From Pachypanchax playfairii (lineage: Eukaryota; Chordata; Actinopteri; Cyprinodontiformes; Aplocheilidae): a stretch of 64,000 nt of DNA. The DNA is taken from NCBI GenBank assembly GCA_006937955.1, contig SSNP01000010.1, positions 2,521,778 through 2,585,777 on the forward strand, in the 5' to 3' direction. Numbering within the stretch: the stretch's first letter is position 1; the number at the start of each line of letters is the position of its first letter. The notes below the pieces were generated by a model, which saw nothing but the letters and a program-made list of their open reading frames with translations, had not been told where the DNA came from and did no database searches. The position numbers and the translations under genes were made by a program. Shown here in pieces: positions 40,380-51,337 of this stretch.

Positions 40380-40440
40380 AAGCTGCACTTGCTGTGCTCG
40401 CAGTGAGCATGCGCAGGATCCCCCACCCCTCCTCCTCCTG
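40380..40440 (-). promoter_or_regulatory. candidate GC-rich promoter with NRF1-like site
   Basis: On the minus strand: GGGTGGGGG (40428-40420), then the NRF1-like TGCGCATGCT, then CpG-containing sequence down to about 40355. This arrangement is typical of TATA-less neuronal promoters. It sits upstream of the candidate exon at 39822-39950. Motif evidence only. Confidence 0.35.
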
Positions 40441-41019
40441 TTCTCTCTGCCCTTTTCCCTAGATGGCTCTCTTTCTCTCAAAACTAATCCTAACCAATAT
40501 GGAAGGCTGGAGCAGGGTGGCAGCATCCAGCCATGTCACTCTCTGACCTGCACCCATATATACTGTTTGTAATAATATGAAACATGCAATTTGATCCTTA
40601 CATTTTTTATCTGAAGCTCTAATTAAAGTCAGCAGCTCACCATGCTAATCCGTTAATGCAGTAAGCATATAGTTGGATACTCCTCAGGTTTTACTGTGAT
40701 GTGTGTGTATATGACAAATCAGATAGACTTGATGGTGAGTCAGCTCACTAAGTTGGCTATTAAGCATTATATAACTTCACTTACATAAGATTATACTCCA
40801 GTATTTCACCCTTATTCACCTAATTAACCAGGATAAAATGTCTGCCAAAAATTCAATTTATCCAGATGCTAAAACATGAGCTTGGATCTTGGGGCATAAG
40901 ATTTTTTGAACTGACTCTAGGGGCTTCGTCTGACAGTTCTTAGTAGAGCAGACAGAGACAAGCTACATTAACAAGTTAGTTTATATAAACACTCAACAGA
41001 GACTTTGGGAGGCAAAATC

Positions 41020-41578
41020 TGTTCTATTGTTTTTTAACCTAATTAGCAAATCAGCCAATCACAATAGCAGCAACTCAGAGCATTTCGACATCTAGACATG
41101 GTGAAAATAACTTAATATGGTTCAAACCAAAAATCTGGAGGAAGGAAGAAAATTTAGGCCAAATGGAATGTAGTATGGGTACTGGTGCCAGACGTGCTGG
41201 GAAACTGCTGATGTACTAGGATTTTCATGCACAACCATCACTCGGATTTACAGAACAGTCCTTAAAAGAGGAAATATCCAGTAAGTAGTGGATGTGTGGA
41301 CGGAAATGCCTTGTTGAAGTCAAAGGTAACAAACAAATGGATGGACTGGTTGAAGATGATAGAAAGGCTCCAGTGTTTGAAATAAGAATTTATTATAACT
41401 AAGGTATGTAGAACACCATCTCTGAATGCACAACATGTCGAATCATGAAGCAGACAAAAGTGTGTATCCATCCCGTCTAGTATCAACACTTCAGGCTGGT
41501 GGTGTGATGGTGTTGGGATATTTCTTTTTGACACAACCAACTGAGTATCTTTTAAATGTCACAACCTATTATCGCTTA
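41020..41578 (+). mobile_element. Tc1-like transposon remnant, 5' part
   Basis: Degenerate copy of a common teleost Tc1-like element. Recognisable blocks are AATCAGCCAATCACAATAGC, TGGTGCCAGACGTGCTGG and GGTGGTGTGATGGTGTTGGG. The frame is broken many times. The 3' part continues at 42281 after a nested insertion. Confidence 0.75.
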
Positions 41579-42280
41579 AGCCCTGGTCACAATGACCGGT
41601 ACAAACGGCTGTGAACATGCTACGGACAATTTTTGGACCAGTTCCTACGACCTCCTTAATGCTGTCTTAAGGTAGCCTCACAAGAACCTAGTGTTTGTGG
41701 CCCTCTCAAAAGTTTGTGGTCAGGTCGATGTTTTTGCTCAAGATTTTTCACAAACATGCCATGAAAACCCTCTGCGTAGGACTGCTAGTCGAAAGCCTTC
41801 GAAACAACCTAAGACCAACACACAATGATCAAAGATTATTTATTTTTTATTAACTTTATTATGTACTTCTTAAATTGTAGAGAACTGTATGTTTTTATAA
41901 GGGGATAAAATAGATTGTGACAAAAGACTGTTGTAGCTCATGTGGAGGTGCTACTTCTGGATCCATTCCTGCACCTCCCAGCATAACAAAGACTTGAGAT
42001 TGCCATGAGTTACACACGAGGGGGTTTAAAACAATAATTTTCATATGATGGTCATTGGAAGACCTGAGGAATGTTCAAATGCACCTGTCTAATGAGAGCA
42101 AGAATGCTGCAGCCTGTGTACAGCAGGAACTCACCTCATAGTCCCACTTCATTAAGTTGCTCATGCGGCAGCAACAACTTCCTGTAGGAAATAGAGTCCG
42201 CCTCCACGAATGTTTATGAACTTCAGATTTTGCAGGAAACGGGAGATTCATATGAACCCATCATTCATTGTGACCAGGCT
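41579..42280. mobile_element. TIR element nested in the Tc1-like copy
   Basis: Left end AGCCCTGGTCACAATGA and right end TCATTGTGACCAGGCT are inverted copies (one extra C on the left). It splits the Tc1-like sequence between its catalytic blocks. About 700 bp, with no transposase seen, so non-autonomous. Family not assigned. Confidence 0.75.
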
Positions 42281-42632
42281 TTTACTCTATCTATGCTTTT
42301 ATGACCACAGTGTACCCATCTTCTGATGGCTGCTTCCAGTAGGATAGTTCACCATGTCACAAACCTCAAATCACCTGAAACCAGTTTCTTTAACATGACA
42401 ATGAGTTCACTGTACTCAAATAGCCTCCATGGGGAATGGGAGATTCACATCATGTAACTGTGGCTGTTAAATTTGCAGAAACTGTATGATGCAACAGTAT
42501 CACTCCAATATGGACCAAAATCTCTGAGGAATGTTTCTGACATCTTGTTGAATCTATATCACAAAGATTTAAAGCCGTTCTGAAGGTTCCAACCTGATAC
42601 TAGGAAGGTGTACTAACTAAAGTGACAGGTGA
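42281..42632 (+). mobile_element. Tc1-like transposon remnant, 3' part
   Basis: Resumes with TTTTATGACCACAGTGTACC and continues through CACCATGTCACAAACCTC and GGGAGATTCACATCATG to the end GGTGTACTAACTAAAGTGAC, the degenerate right terminal repeat. Together with 41020-41578 it forms one dead copy. Confidence 0.8.
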
Positions 42633-43297
42633 AAGCCCCAATCAAAAGTTCCTGATGTGAAAAAATGAACATTTTCATTTCAAAACCAACATTTTCTACA
42701 TAGTAAATAAACTTTGAGATTTAAAGGATGTTATTTGGCTGAATATTGAAATCCACCTACCTCCAATATGCAGTATGCTCATTGGTTTATTCTTTGAGGT
42801 AAAATCTATTTTAATTCATGATCCATCAAATCAAGTTGTCGAACATTGTTCTTTAAAACCCTCACGAAGGGCTCGCTGCTTCAACATTTTTTTGTTTCCA
42901 GGGTAATATAAATCTATTTAATTAGAAAAGGGGAATCATCAAAGTTGAAATCTCAATTCTTTCTAGGTTTAATCCAGTTGAAACAGTCATAATTCTTTAG
43001 AAAGACTACAGTCAGTTTAATCATTGCTGTTAGTCTGTTATGTAAAGTGATGATCCTAATTAAATCTTGTTCATAAACCATTTCAGACCACAGAAATCAG
43101 AGAGCATCCAGTCACTCAACTCACAGCAAGCAGCGTTTGACTGAAGCACAGTGACCGGGTTGGGGTACTGTAAAGTCTTCATGGTTTGGGTTTCTTTAAA
43201 TTCTGAATGCTAATTAGAACAGATTGAAGATGATAAGAACTTTAAAACACATCCTGGAATTGTATCTATTTACACAAAAATGACCAATCTATTTTGA

Positions 43298-44276
43298 TTT
43301 ATAACCAGGGGTGCACATAAGTGGTCCGCAGGTCCGCACACACTGTCAAAATATAAAATGCGCACCAGATGAAAAGTTGCAACACGCGTTTGCGTACTTA
43401 ACATTGGTTTGGCTGAGCTGCGTGAATTTTTAGGTTAATCAGAGGCGGGGTTCATTGTCAAATAAATGAAGAATCCCGTTGACTTCTTTTGTTTAACTGA
43501 TATGTTTCTCAGCCAGAGCGCCGAAGTTCCAGCTGATCAGCTGATGCTGCGTCTCTCTCTGTCTCTCTGTATCAGTTTGCCAGTGTGACGGATTTTCAGT
43601 CAGTCAGATCAGTGCAGCTGACTGCAGGATTCTGCATCGCGTTAAAACTGAAACAATTCACTGAATAAGACAAATAGACCATCGTGGCACAGACGTGTAG
43701 AACTACCTTTTTGTGCTATAAAATACAGAAAACCACCTGTTTTAATCAACAGTATCAGCGTATTTGTCTGTGATCCACGCCATTTTGAATGCGCGCAAAG
43801 CACTATGGGATATGCAGTCAATGCCCCATAACTGTCCAGTGTATCTTTTTATCTGACTGCATCACATTACAAACATTCTCATCATTTCAAAACAAAAAAC
43901 AGTTACAGTAAATGACAGAAGCTCCAACAGCTGACTAATAAATTTCAACACCAAACTGTTAAATGTAGATTAAAGTGAACAATCAAACCTGTAAACAATC
44001 CAACCTGAACTCTGAAGGTTTTTTTTTTACCCGTATTTTTATATTTTACTGGTTTCTCTTGATTTTTTTCAACAATTAAAGGATTTTTATTGAAACAAAT
44101 ATAGAGCCAGGTAAAGTAAACAGACTGAATTTGAAGCTTGATGAAACCAAAAACAAAGCAGAGGAGCTCGGAAGAGACACAGCGAGACTCATTTAAAAAT
44201 GTGAGGACCAAGCAACAACCCTAGGTTCTCTTCTGAGAACCAGGCCAAAAATATTATGTGCACCCCTGATTATAAC
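43298..44276. mobile_element. hAT-type MITE, 963 bp
   Basis: The element is 43306-44268. It starts CAGGGGTGCACATAA and ends with the exact inverse. Flanking 8-mers TTTATAAC and ATTATAAC differ at one base, as expected for an old hAT target duplication. The short frames inside show no transposase. Non-autonomous. Confidence 0.88.
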
Positions 44277-45879
44277 CTTATATTCTTTATAATTGGTGAA
44301 AATCACTAATGCAAACAAAAATGTATATTTTCCTGCCTCATTTTTTTGTGCTTTAAGTTATTATTAGTGTTACGGAGCTTTGCTGCTGAGTTACTGGTGT
44401 TCATTCACTCCCAGTACGATTTCAGATGCTGATGTTTCCCAAATAGAGCGATTGCAGGACTGACTGATAGTAAATTGGCATGCAACCAAAAAAAGATAAT
44501 GGTAAGCCAGTAATGCTGCAGCGCTTGAGTGTTTGTGGGTGGATATAATATTTCAGTTACAGACAAGTGAGCCCTATTAAAAGCTCAGACTGTGGTAACA
44601 ATTCAGTGCTGCCATGCGACTTTGGTGATGTGTACACAGCTGTCATGCTAACAGAACATTATCTATTAAACTTCCCTGGAAATTCTAAACATAAACCAAA
44701 GCATTCAATTGAAACTTTAGCCATATTTGTATACATTTAAGAGTTGCCTGTAAAGGTTAATCAGCTCTATGCAGCTATGCAGTGAAAACACCGAAGATTG
44801 TAAAGAAGTTTTACCATGAAAAACTTTGACAGGGGAGGATCACTGACAGGATCTATCACCATGAAAAAGTCGAGAGCAGATAGTAGAGAATGTTCACTCT
44901 ATAACGTTAGCTTGCACTGTCAGTCCCTAAAGGGCATTGTGAATGTAGAAGGACTGCAGGAAGAGCAAAGTGAGGCAAGGATCAGAGAGCGCTCTCATCT
45001 CTTCCCAGGGGGTGGCAGCGAGTTCAATCGTATGTGCTTCCATCAGGCAAAAGGACTGTAAGTCATCTCACACAGAGTCCATCTGGTGCTCACTTAGTCA
45101 TTAGCTGGGACCAATTACAGAGACAAAGCACAAATATTACCTGTAGGGATGGAGTGTGTATAAACTGTCTGTATAAATCATCTGGCCATGATTCCCAGGA
45201 ACATCCAGGAACACCACAGAGTTCATTAAGTAAAATATTGTCTGCTTCAGACGTCAGAGTCTTTCACTTTTTATGGAAGCAGAACATTTTGACCCAGCTA
45301 ATGAAACAAACCGACAGTATCATGGAGCATGTGTTGTTAATGTCCATCAGTTCTACTACAATGAACAGATAAATGGATCATGGCAGAAAGAAGGGTCACG
45401 CTGACATTTTTCTTAGATGTGTAAAAAGATGGATAAATGAATTTAAAGATGCAAAAGAACTACTTGTAATAAAATTGAACTTCTTATGCAGAAATTCAAG
45501 CTGAGTGTGGACAGTTGAGGCAAATGATGTAACCAAAAAAGACCTAAATATATGTAAAGACTTATTAAAAGACAAATGGCTTTCAAATGCAGAAATATTC
45601 AACAGAATAAGAATCTGTTGTTTGATTTTCTTCAGTGCTCTGTTCAAAGCATCTGACAAAACAGGTGCTGAATGGACAGCTCCCCGAAAGGTCGAGTCCA
45701 ACAGGAAGTGAGTGGTTTCTTCTCACTGATACCACCTGCTGGCTAAATCACAGCTGGTGCAGTTATAATATATACTATTTACCCAAAAATAATAGAAAAA
45801 ATTATAAAACATTAAAATACCCCCCAAAAAAACAGAAACAAAGTTTTTCCAAAACAGAATAAGAGTCTGTTTTACTGCA

Positions 45880-46075
45880 TATATTAAATGTGGAGATAGC
45901 AGTGGACGTCAGAAAGAGTCCCTATACACCTGTCCCCCATTATCATCCACAACAGGACAGTGACTATGGACAACATGTTCAGGTTTCTGGGGACAACCAT
46001 CACCAAGGACCTGTACTTCTCCATCCAGGACCTGGACTCAGACGGTCACCATGTGGAACAAACATTTTTAACATC
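45880..46075 (+). pseudogene. non-LTR retrotransposon reverse-transcriptase fragment
   Basis: The plus strand encodes VDVRKSP and, after a frameshift, VDNMFRFLGTTITKDL. This matches the VDFR...FKFLGTTISKDLKW block near the end of Rex/RTE-like fish LINE reverse transcriptases. About 200 bp survive. Clade assignment is tentative. Confidence 0.6.
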
Positions 46076-46827
46076 TTAACGAATTAATAACTTCTTAATT
46101 AATTACATTTTCTGATTTCAAATCACCAATCACACATTTATGGTGGACCATACTGCTAACGTATGTTATGTGTGTTCTGTGTTTAACACTGTCTATTTAT
46201 CTTTATATATGTCTGTCTGCAAGTAGGTATAAGTGAAACCAGAACCAAATTCCTTGTGTGCAGCTTACATGGCCAAAAAAACTGATTCTGTTATATCTAT
46301 GATTAGGACAGTTATAACATTGGTACAATCATAAGATTAGCTTAGCAATACAATGCCAACAGTACATTAATAAATCTACAATGCATTAATTCTACCCAAA
46401 TTTCTCTAGATTGCCTTATTTTAATGTTTTCCAGAGGAAAAGGTAAATATAATATATGATAGAGTTTCTAATTCATCCAGTAAGTGACACCCTGATGGAC
46501 TATTGTGCAAACAGCAGCCGTTTATGTATCACAAAATGAAAGCAATGTGGTGTCTCAACTCCCCTCTTTCATGTTTCCAAAAGCTTTATCTGGTCCAAAA
46601 TTTTTCATTTATGTCCAAGAATAGCATTGGCAGATAATCTGGATTAATTCTTCTACAGTGCTGTGTGGGATTGAACAGCATGGGGAGCTTGACTCTTCTG
46701 TTCTGTTAGACACTTTAACTGTGCAAAACATCATTGTCGTTATCTTTTCTGGGGGACTGGTAGAAGAATTATCTTTCAAAAGCAAATAACAGGAGATCAT
46801 ATTGAGATGGCCAGTTTGTTTATTGAT

Positions 46828-46848
46828 TTATATATATATATATATATA

Positions 46849-46918
<70 letters not shown>
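46828..46918. repeat. (TA)n microsatellite, about 90 bp
   Basis: Nearly pure TA dinucleotide with one ACTG interruption near 46849. It can form a cruciform or hairpin. Confidence 0.95.
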
Positions 46919-46922
<4 letters not shown>

Positions 46923-47547
46923 TTATTTTTTTTTTCTCTTTTTTTGTCTCAGTATAAAAAGATGATTTCTGTCTGAGAATGTAAAACTAAGACTAATGAC
47001 ACTGTCATGTAGGACGCCATGAATAATAATTAGGAAGGGCAACATATTAATCGATACAAAATAGATGAATAGAGAAATGAGACAGTCAAACAGCTTTGTG
47101 TGAAGACCGAGTGACACTGACGTTATTCTGAACACACACTGTCAACATTAGACAAAAACAGTGTGAATGTAGGTGACTGAAAGAAAGAATAATGACTAAA
47201 GACAGCAGATAAAATATGTCTAGTCTCTAAAATGATGAAGCCGGGATTTTTAGATTAAGGCTGGACCCAAAAATCAGAGAGAGAGAAACACAGACGACCT
47301 TCTGTTAGTTTATTATGTGTTCCTTGAATAAAAGAACAAAATGTTCTGACATTAAAGCACTCCACTTCCTGTTTCTGCTGCAGCGAGCAGGACAAAAATA
47401 CGTCAATCTTTCTTTAATGACAAACCTCCATCATTACCAAAAGGTAGAAGGTTTAAGTTTGCGGTTGAGTAATAAACTCACTTAAAGGAACTGATGACTT
47501 AAAGTGGACAATTACCAGTTCTATAAACAACATTCATTCATTCACTT

Positions 47548-47560
47548 GGGGGGGGGGGGG
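47548..47560. repeat. G13 homopolymer
   Basis: Thirteen consecutive G. Confidence 0.9.
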
Positions 47561-48362
47561 CTAAATGGTACACATATAACACTAGGAACGGTAAAACTCT
47601 TAAGTTCTGCAGTTTTACAAATATAAATAAAAGTCATTTTTATACAACCACGCTAACATTAGTATGTTCTTGTTGTTTTACTTTGTATTTGATTGGAAAA
47701 ACCTCCTGAAAAAAGGACATACTTCCTGATTACCTTTAGTTTGACTAGTCAGGAATGTTTTTTCTTTTACATCAGTTGTTGTTTTTATTAATGTCATTCT
47801 CCTTAAATGTGGAAGTTTATGCATTAATTTCTTCATCCAGCACAATTACCAAAACCTATAGAATAAAAGAATTACTATGTAACATCAGTTTATCTAAAAT
47901 AGAACTATTTAGGCCACGAACACATTTATGTACCTTTAAGTAACTAATTTAGTGAAGAAAATGCTGCTGACTTAAAATTTCTTTCTGCTGCTCAGACAGA
48001 AGCTGCCTGACCTGAAGCTCATGGCGTGCACAGATATTTCATTTTTAATCTACTCAGCAATATTAGTGTTTTCTAAGTGAATATCATGGAACATTTTGTA
48101 ATACAGACTTTTAGCTTTGTAAATAATACTTCTGCATGAAATGTTAGAACCTTGATGGTGCAGGACTACACATGTCTGATGATCATTTTCACTGCCAGGA
48201 ACTTTAATTATCTCATTTAAATTTAAATGTTTATTTTACTTAAATGTATTTGGTTATTGGGGCAGCCCGGTGGATGGTAGAGAGGTGGTCCCAAGATTAT
48301 TTTAAAAAGCAGTTTAAGATGTCTTATTTTGACACATTTTGATTTCAACATGTATTTCTTAC

Positions 48363-48512
48363 CAGTTTTTCCTTGGTGATAAGTGTGTTCCAGTTTTTCC
48401 AAGTGATGTTGTGTTCAAGCTTGTGCTTGACACGCCATTGATCTTTTGAAGCGGAAGTGGTGCGAGACAGTGTTTTGATCTGTTCTTCAGAGAACTCACA
48501 ATCCTGGGACTC
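48363..48512 (-). other. unrecognised 50-codon candidate exon
   Basis: On the minus strand, between a possible acceptor CCTTGCTCCCAG and a good donor CTG|GTAAGA, lies an open frame of exactly 50 codons: ESQDCEFSEEQIKTLSRTTS, ASKDQWRVKHKLEHNITWKN, WNTLITKEKL. The frame stays open about 25 codons further upstream. It has a natural-looking, charged composition, phase 0 at both ends. I recognise no family. It may be an upstream gramd1b exon, part of another gene, or a decayed transposon frame. Confidence 0.25.
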
Positions 48513-48849
48513 CTGGGAGCAAGGCCTCGTTATGTCACAAGCTGCTTTGCAGGAATTTTGAAGGGGTTGGGTGTTTCATTGTGTCAAGGCTTTAAAAAGA
48601 GTCAGTTTTACAGCTCAAACTGCAGGTTTTCTTTGTGAGGATGAGATTTTTGCCAACGTCATTATTGCATTTGTTGTGGACGGAATTAGGTTTAGGTTTA
48701 ACAACCTTACATACACTGACTAATACACATAGACACAGATTAATAAGCCCACAACACACACACATGCAGTATATAGACCCTCTATTGACTTATTTAACTG
48801 TCTGTCCAGCTATCCCTCTATCTGCATTTCTGGTCTTTAGCAGTCATTA

Positions 48850-49015
48850 AGTAAAAGACAGGGATACACCCTTAACAAGTCACGAGTCCATCACATGACC
48901 ACATAAATTCACACATACTCTCAGAGTCGCCAGTTAACCTAAGATGATTGGAAACTGAAGTCTACACACATGCACAGGGAGAACATGCAAACTTCACACT
49001 GAAAGATACTGGCCA
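48850..49015 (-). repeat. partial teleost SINE-like repeat, minus orientation
   Basis: Carries AGTCCATCACATGACCACAT, AGAGTCGCCAGTTAACCTAA and GGGAGAACATGCAAACTTCA, the same blocks as the copy at 20035-20360. Confidence 0.65.
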
Positions 49016-49684
49016 GTTGATTATACAAGAGTTAAAATATACAAGAGTTATCAATAAAAGCGTAAGCATAGCCACATAATGTAAGTCATTCAGACTGCAA
49101 CAAAAATCTTTGCAGAAGCTATTAACTATCAAAATGAATGGTAATTGAAAATATTTAAACATTTGAGTCTTAAACCTCCCACCCCCCCGGACACTTATTG
49201 CAACACTGAAAGTTGAAAGGAAAGAAACAATTTCAGGGTTCTGAGCTGGACGATAGCCTCCGAAAGCTGTTTCAAATGAATTTATTTTAAAAATACATTC
49301 ACCGGTAACCTCATTACGGACACCTATTATATCAAATCGCTAGATAACATAACCAGCAAATTAGTCAATCATATGGCAGCTACTCAGTGCGTTTAGGCAT
49401 CTAGACATGATGAAAACAACATGCTAAAGCATCAGAATAGAGAAGGATAAGGATTTATGTGACTTTGAATGTTACATGGTTGTTGATGCCAGACAGGCAT
49501 AAAGCTGGGATCTACTGGGATTTTCATCATCTCTCTGGTTTACAGACAATAGTTAGAAAAGAAAAAATGTTTCATGAGCAGACAATGTGGACAAAATGCC
49601 TTGGTGATGTCAGACATCAGAGGAAAATGTGCAGACTAGTTCAAGATGATAAAAAGACAACAGTGGCTCAAATAACCACTTATT

Positions 49685-50406
49685 ACAAAGTACAGGGCTT
49701 GACATTAACACCCGCCAACCCGCCAAATGCGGGTGAATTTCAGCAGTGGCGGGTGACGCAGCCACTCCGACTAGCCACTTTTGGCGGGCTGAATTTTACA
49801 TACATTTTTTTATTGTAGTTTTCTCAAATGACATCTGAAATAATAAACGAATTGCAATGTGAGACTAAGACACTACAACTCCCATGAGCACTGCCTACGC
49901 ACAGTGTTTGCTCATTGGTCCATTCGTGACCAACGTCACTTTAGACAGCCGGTCCCTGTGGACAACAGTTGTGAAGTAGTGGGGGTGATAATGTGGCGGC
50001 ACATTCAAGGCGTCAGGAAACCCGAAGAGCAAACAAAAAGAAAACATGAAGATGAAACGAAGGAAGGAGAGACAAAGAAAAAGAAAAGGTCGTTTAACGA
50101 AAAGTGGAAGACAGCAGGTCGAGAATGGTTATCGTATGACCCAGGGGAGAATGTAATGTACTGCACTGCCTGTAGTGTTAAACATTTTTACATAGTCTTG
50201 ATATGAGTGTGTACAAGGGTCATTTACATTTAAAAAGGTTGTAAAGTAAACTTTACCACGCCATAGTCAGCTTTAATCATATTAAACATAATTTCTCAAC
50301 AACAAAATTGTGGCTAGTGAAAATGCTGAGTGGCTAGTAACTTTGGAAAACCACTAGCCACAGTGGCTGGTGAACAGAAAAGTTAATGTCAAGCCCTGAC
50401 AAAGTA
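49685..50406. mobile_element. hAT MITE with perfect 17-bp TIRs and 8-bp target duplication
   Basis: The element is 49693-50398. It starts CAGGGCTTGACATTAAC and ends with the exact inverse. ACAAAGTA is duplicated exactly at both borders, the 8-bp hallmark of hAT transposition. Subterminal repeats on CCACTAGCCAC / GTGGCTAGT flank both ends. It inserted into the Tc1-like copy. Confidence 0.95.
49991..50206 (+). pseudogene. truncated transposase-like frame inside the hAT MITE
   Basis: 71 codons from ATG. A Lys/Glu-rich start is followed by RSFNEKWKTAGREWLSYDPG and ENVMYCTACSV. This resembles the N-terminal zinc-finger start (TTF/BED-like, with W...Y...C..C) found in hAT transposases and host proteins derived from them. 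The rest of the finger and the whole catalytic region are missing, which explains the non-autonomous state. Confidence 0.55.
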
Positions 50407-50616
50407 GGTATGCAGAATATCATCTCGGAATGTATGACACTTAGAAACATGAAGCAGATGACCACACTGGGTTCTGCTGCCTGGTTCGATGAGTCTTGAC
50501 TTCAGCTGCAACATTCAGATTGTCAGGTAAGAATTTGGTGTAAACAACATAAACACCTGAATCTAAAGGTTCTGATCGTGGTGGCGTGATGATATCAGAG
50601 ATATTTTCTTGGCTGA

Positions 50617-50945
50617 GGCTGCACAGTGGAGTAGTTGGTATCACTGTTGCCTTCCACCAAAAAGGTCCTGGGTTCAAACCCAGCCAGGATGTTTCTGCAT
50701 GGAGTTTGCACGTTCTCCCTATGTATGCATGGATTTTCTCCTGGGAACCTGGTTTTCTCCCACAGACCAAAAACATGCATGGTAGATTAATTAGCAACTC
50801 TAAATTGCTGATCAGTGTGTGTGAATGGTTGTTCATTTCTATGTGGCCCTATGATGGCCTGAAGACCTGTCCAGGGTGTTACCCTGACTTTCACCCAATG
50901 GCAGCTGGAGATAGGCAACAGGAACAAGCAGGTAGAAATAATGAC
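50617..50945 (+). repeat. teleost SINE-like repeat, plus orientation
   Basis: The best copy in the window: GGTCCTGGGTTCAAACCCAG (a tRNA B-box-like block), GGAGTTTGCACGTTCTCCC, AATTAGCAACTCTAAATTGC, ATGGCCTGAAGACCTGTCCA and GGCAGCTGGAGATAGGC. It is nested in the Tc1-like copy between TTTTCTTGGCT and TTTGGTCCCC. This repeat is extremely widespread in fishes. Confidence 0.8.
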
Positions 50946-51337
50946 TAACTGACTGACTTTGGTCCCCTTAGTACCAACTGAACATCATCTGAACACCACA
51001 GCCTCCCTGAGCATTGCTTCTGATCATATCCATCCCTTCATGATCACATATTCTGATGGGTGTTCCAGCAGGATGCTGCACCATGTCACAAAGCACAAAT
51101 CGTTTAAAACAGGATTCTTGAACATGACGGTGAGTTCACTCAATTCCAGCAGTCTCCACAGATGCCAAATCTAAGTCCAGTTGATCACATTTGGGATGTG
51201 GTGGAAGGGGAGATTCACATCATGGATGTGCATCTGATAAATCTGCAGCAACTGTGTGATGCTATCATGTCAGTATGGATTAACCTGGGTTTAATACAGT
51301 GCTAGTAAAATGTACCTACTAAAGTGTCCAGTGAGCA

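Larger units (their letters stand above)
49298..51337 (+). mobile_element. Tc1-like transposon remnant split by two insertions
   Basis: Begins with a degenerate terminal repeat (TTCACCGGTAACCTCATTAC) and ends GTACCTACTAAAGTGTCCAG, the inverse end. Transposase blocks survive at 49459-49680, 50407-50615 and 50955-51300 (for example CATTTGGGATGTGGTGG). Stops and indels break the frame. A hAT MITE (49693-50398) and a SINE-like repeat (50617-50945) interrupt it, giving a relative age order. Confidence 0.85.
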
